Program-made: the position numbers and the translations under genes
Shown here: positions 13,594 through 14,617 of the stretch, piece after piece
Numbering within the stretch: position 1 is the first letter of the stretch
Layout of the letters: each line of letters begins with the position of its first letter
The notes under the pieces: generated by a model
Database searches by the model: none
The model's input: only the letters and a program-made list of their open reading frames with translations
What the model was told of the DNA's origin: nothing
Source: Pseudomonadota bacterium
GTDB taxonomy: Bacteria; Pseudomonadota; Alphaproteobacteria; Rhizobiales; Xanthobacteraceae
NCBI GenBank assembly: GCA_023451825.1
Contig: JAEXYA010000064.1
Span: 1 to 14,617, forward strand
Length of the DNA stretch: 14,617 nt
Reading direction: 5' to 3'

Positions 13594-14532
13594 ATGGAAA
13601 CCCGCAATCTCGGCCGCTCCGGCCTGCGCGTCTCGGCTGTCGGCCTCGGCTGCAATAATTTCGGCCAGCGCACCGATCTCGAAACCTCGCGAAAGGTGAT
13701 CCACAAGGCCATCGACCTCGGCATCACATTGTTCGACACGGCCGACATCTATGCCGGCATGGGCGGCTCCGAGACTGTGCTCGGCGAAGTACTCGGCGAT
13801 CGCCGCAAGGATATCGTGCTGGCGACGAAATACGCCAAGCCCATGAGCACCGACGGCACCAAGCAGGGCGCCTCGCGTCGCTATATCTTCAATGCCGTGG
13901 AAGCCAGCCTGAAGCGGCTGAAGACCGACTACATCGACCTCTACCAGCAACACGAATTCGACGATCGTACGCCCATCGAGGAAACGCTGCGCGCCCTCGA
14001 CGATCTCGTCCGCCAGGGCAAGGTGCGCTATATCGGCCATTCCAACTTTCCGGCCTGGCGCATCGCCGAAGCCGAATTCACCGCCCGTCAGATGGGTGTC
14101 ACGCCCTTCGTGTCGAGCCAGGACGAATACAGCCTCGTCGCCCGGGACATCGAGAAGGATCTGTTGCCGGCCGCGCAACAATACAATCTCGGCCTGCTGC
14201 CGTTCTTCCCGCTCGCCAATGGCCTGCTCACCGGCAAATACAAGCCGGGTGCCGAGCCGCCGGAAGGCAGCCGTTTTGCCAAGGCCCCGGCCCTGCGCGA
14301 GCGCTCGGCGACACCGCGCAACGAAGCGATTGCGACCAAGCTGGACCTGTTCGCGCAGGAACGCGGCCATACGCTGCTGGAGCTCGCTTTCTCCTGGCTC
14401 GCGGCACGCCCGCAAGTGTCAAGCGTCATCGCCGGTGCGACGCGCGTGGAGCAGATCGAGCAGAATGTGAAAGCGGCAGGTTGGAAGCTCAGCGCGGAAG
14501 ATATGGCGGAGATCGACAAGATCACGCTGTAG
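13594..14532 (+). CDS. Aldo/keto reductase family oxidoreductase
   Basis: This 312-residue cytosolic protein has the (beta/alpha)8 aldo/keto reductase fold and uses NAD(P)H to reduce carbonyl groups. The catalytic tetrad is visible: Asp48 and Tyr53 in LFDTADIYAG, Lys79 in VLATKYAKP and His120 in YQQHEFD. The N-terminal RNLGRSGLRVSAVGLGCNNFG and the IGHSNFPAWRIAEAE block (about 149-163) mark the YajO/Gcy-like group rather than the classical mammalian aldose reductase. The C-terminal SSVIAGATRVEQIEQNV is the NADP phosphate-binding region. The natural substrate is not deducible. ATG 13594 has AAAGG about 8 bases upstream and begins the family domain; the frame is open upstream only through the palindromic repeat and should not be used. 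It starts 18 bp after that repeat. Confidence 0.95.
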   Translation: METRNLGRSGLRVSAVGLGCNNFGQRTDLETSRKVIHKAIDLGITLFDTADIYAGMGGSETVLGEVLGDRRKDIVLATKYAKPMSTDGTKQGASRRYIFNAVEASLKRLKTDYIDLYQQHEFDDRTPIEETLRALDDLVRQGKVRYIGHSNFPAWRIAEAEFTARQMGVTPFVSSQDEYSLVARDIEKDLLPAAQQYNLGLLPFFPLANGLLTGKYKPGAEPPEGSRFAKAPALRERSATPRNEAIATKLDLFAQERGHTLLELAFSWLAARPQVSSVIAGATRVEQIEQNVKAAGWKLSAEDMAEIDKITL

Positions 14533-14538
14533 TCTTCT

Positions 14539-14617
14539 CCCTCCCCCAAGCCGCGTAGCGGCGCCGTGGGGAGGGTGGATCAAAGCGAGCGTTCAGCGAG
14601 CTTTGAGACGGGTGGGG
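14539..14617. repeat. Structured intergenic repeat, cut by the window end
   Basis: Seven bases after the aldo/keto reductase stop comes an 8-bp stem (14539-14546 with 14568-14575) that encloses a perfect 5-bp hairpin (14550-14562). A 7-bp stem (14580-14586 with 14600-14606) follows. The sequence resembles the reverse complement of 2490-2553, sharing GATCAAAGCG and GACGGG(C/T)GGGG, so both belong to one repeat family. It probably forms the 3' end of the reductase mRNA. Confidence 0.6.

Noticed and set aside
1..14617. CRISPR array, tRNA, insertion sequence, toxin-antitoxin pair or defence system
   Set aside because: No regularly spaced direct repeats, cloverleaf, transposase or typical small gene pair was seen on either strand; the genes are metabolic or envelope genes.

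Overview
The window looks like ordinary chromosomal DNA from a high-GC alphaproteobacterium, most likely the Bradyrhizobium/Rhodopseudomonas/Afipia/Tardiphaga group (Nitrobacteraceae). The grounds are the two DUF992 secreted proteins, the small DUF486 membrane protein, the class I aspartate/prephenate-type aminotransferase, and above all the intergenic palindromic repeats of a style common in these genomes. This placement is by recognition only, not by a search. There is no tRNA, rRNA, insertion sequence, integrase, CRISPR array or phage gene, and no compositional island was noticed by eye.

Region 1 (1-7350, all genes on the minus strand) holds, from right to left: an aspartate/prephenate-type aminotransferase; two tandem DUF992 secreted proteins, each preceded on the transcript side by a clear terminator; a divergent EF-G-like GTPase; a structured intergenic repeat; a DUF1275 (YoaK-type) membrane protein; shikimate dehydrogenase (aroE); and a secreted protein made of two tandem DUF5666-like modules. 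The aminotransferase and aroE both serve aromatic amino-acid supply but are not in one operon here.

Region 2 (7487-11146, plus strand) holds a polytopic GT87/DUF2029-type mannosyltransferase-like protein, a glutathione S-transferase, a small single-helix membrane protein, and a membrane-anchored PQQ-dependent aldose sugar dehydrogenase. Spacings of about 100-175 bp suggest separate transcripts.

Region 3 (11147-14617) starts with a long palindrome between two convergent genes. It continues with a DUF486 protein (minus), then a membrane-anchored PAS-only protein, a PlsC-type acyltransferase and an aldo/keto reductase (all plus). The acyltransferase appears to have a compact terminator-promoter junction and may be translated from a leaderless mRNA. 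A second 123-bp palindrome separates it from the aldo/keto reductase.

I did not find a coherent undescribed multi-gene system. The most interesting signals are small-scale: an EF-G paralogue that lacks the catalytic His of the G3 motif, a terminator-like hairpin in the aminotransferase leader, the likely leaderless plsC, the tandem DUF992 pair with a possible SYLF-like C-terminal half, the duplicated module in the first gene, and three families of palindromic intergenic repeats.
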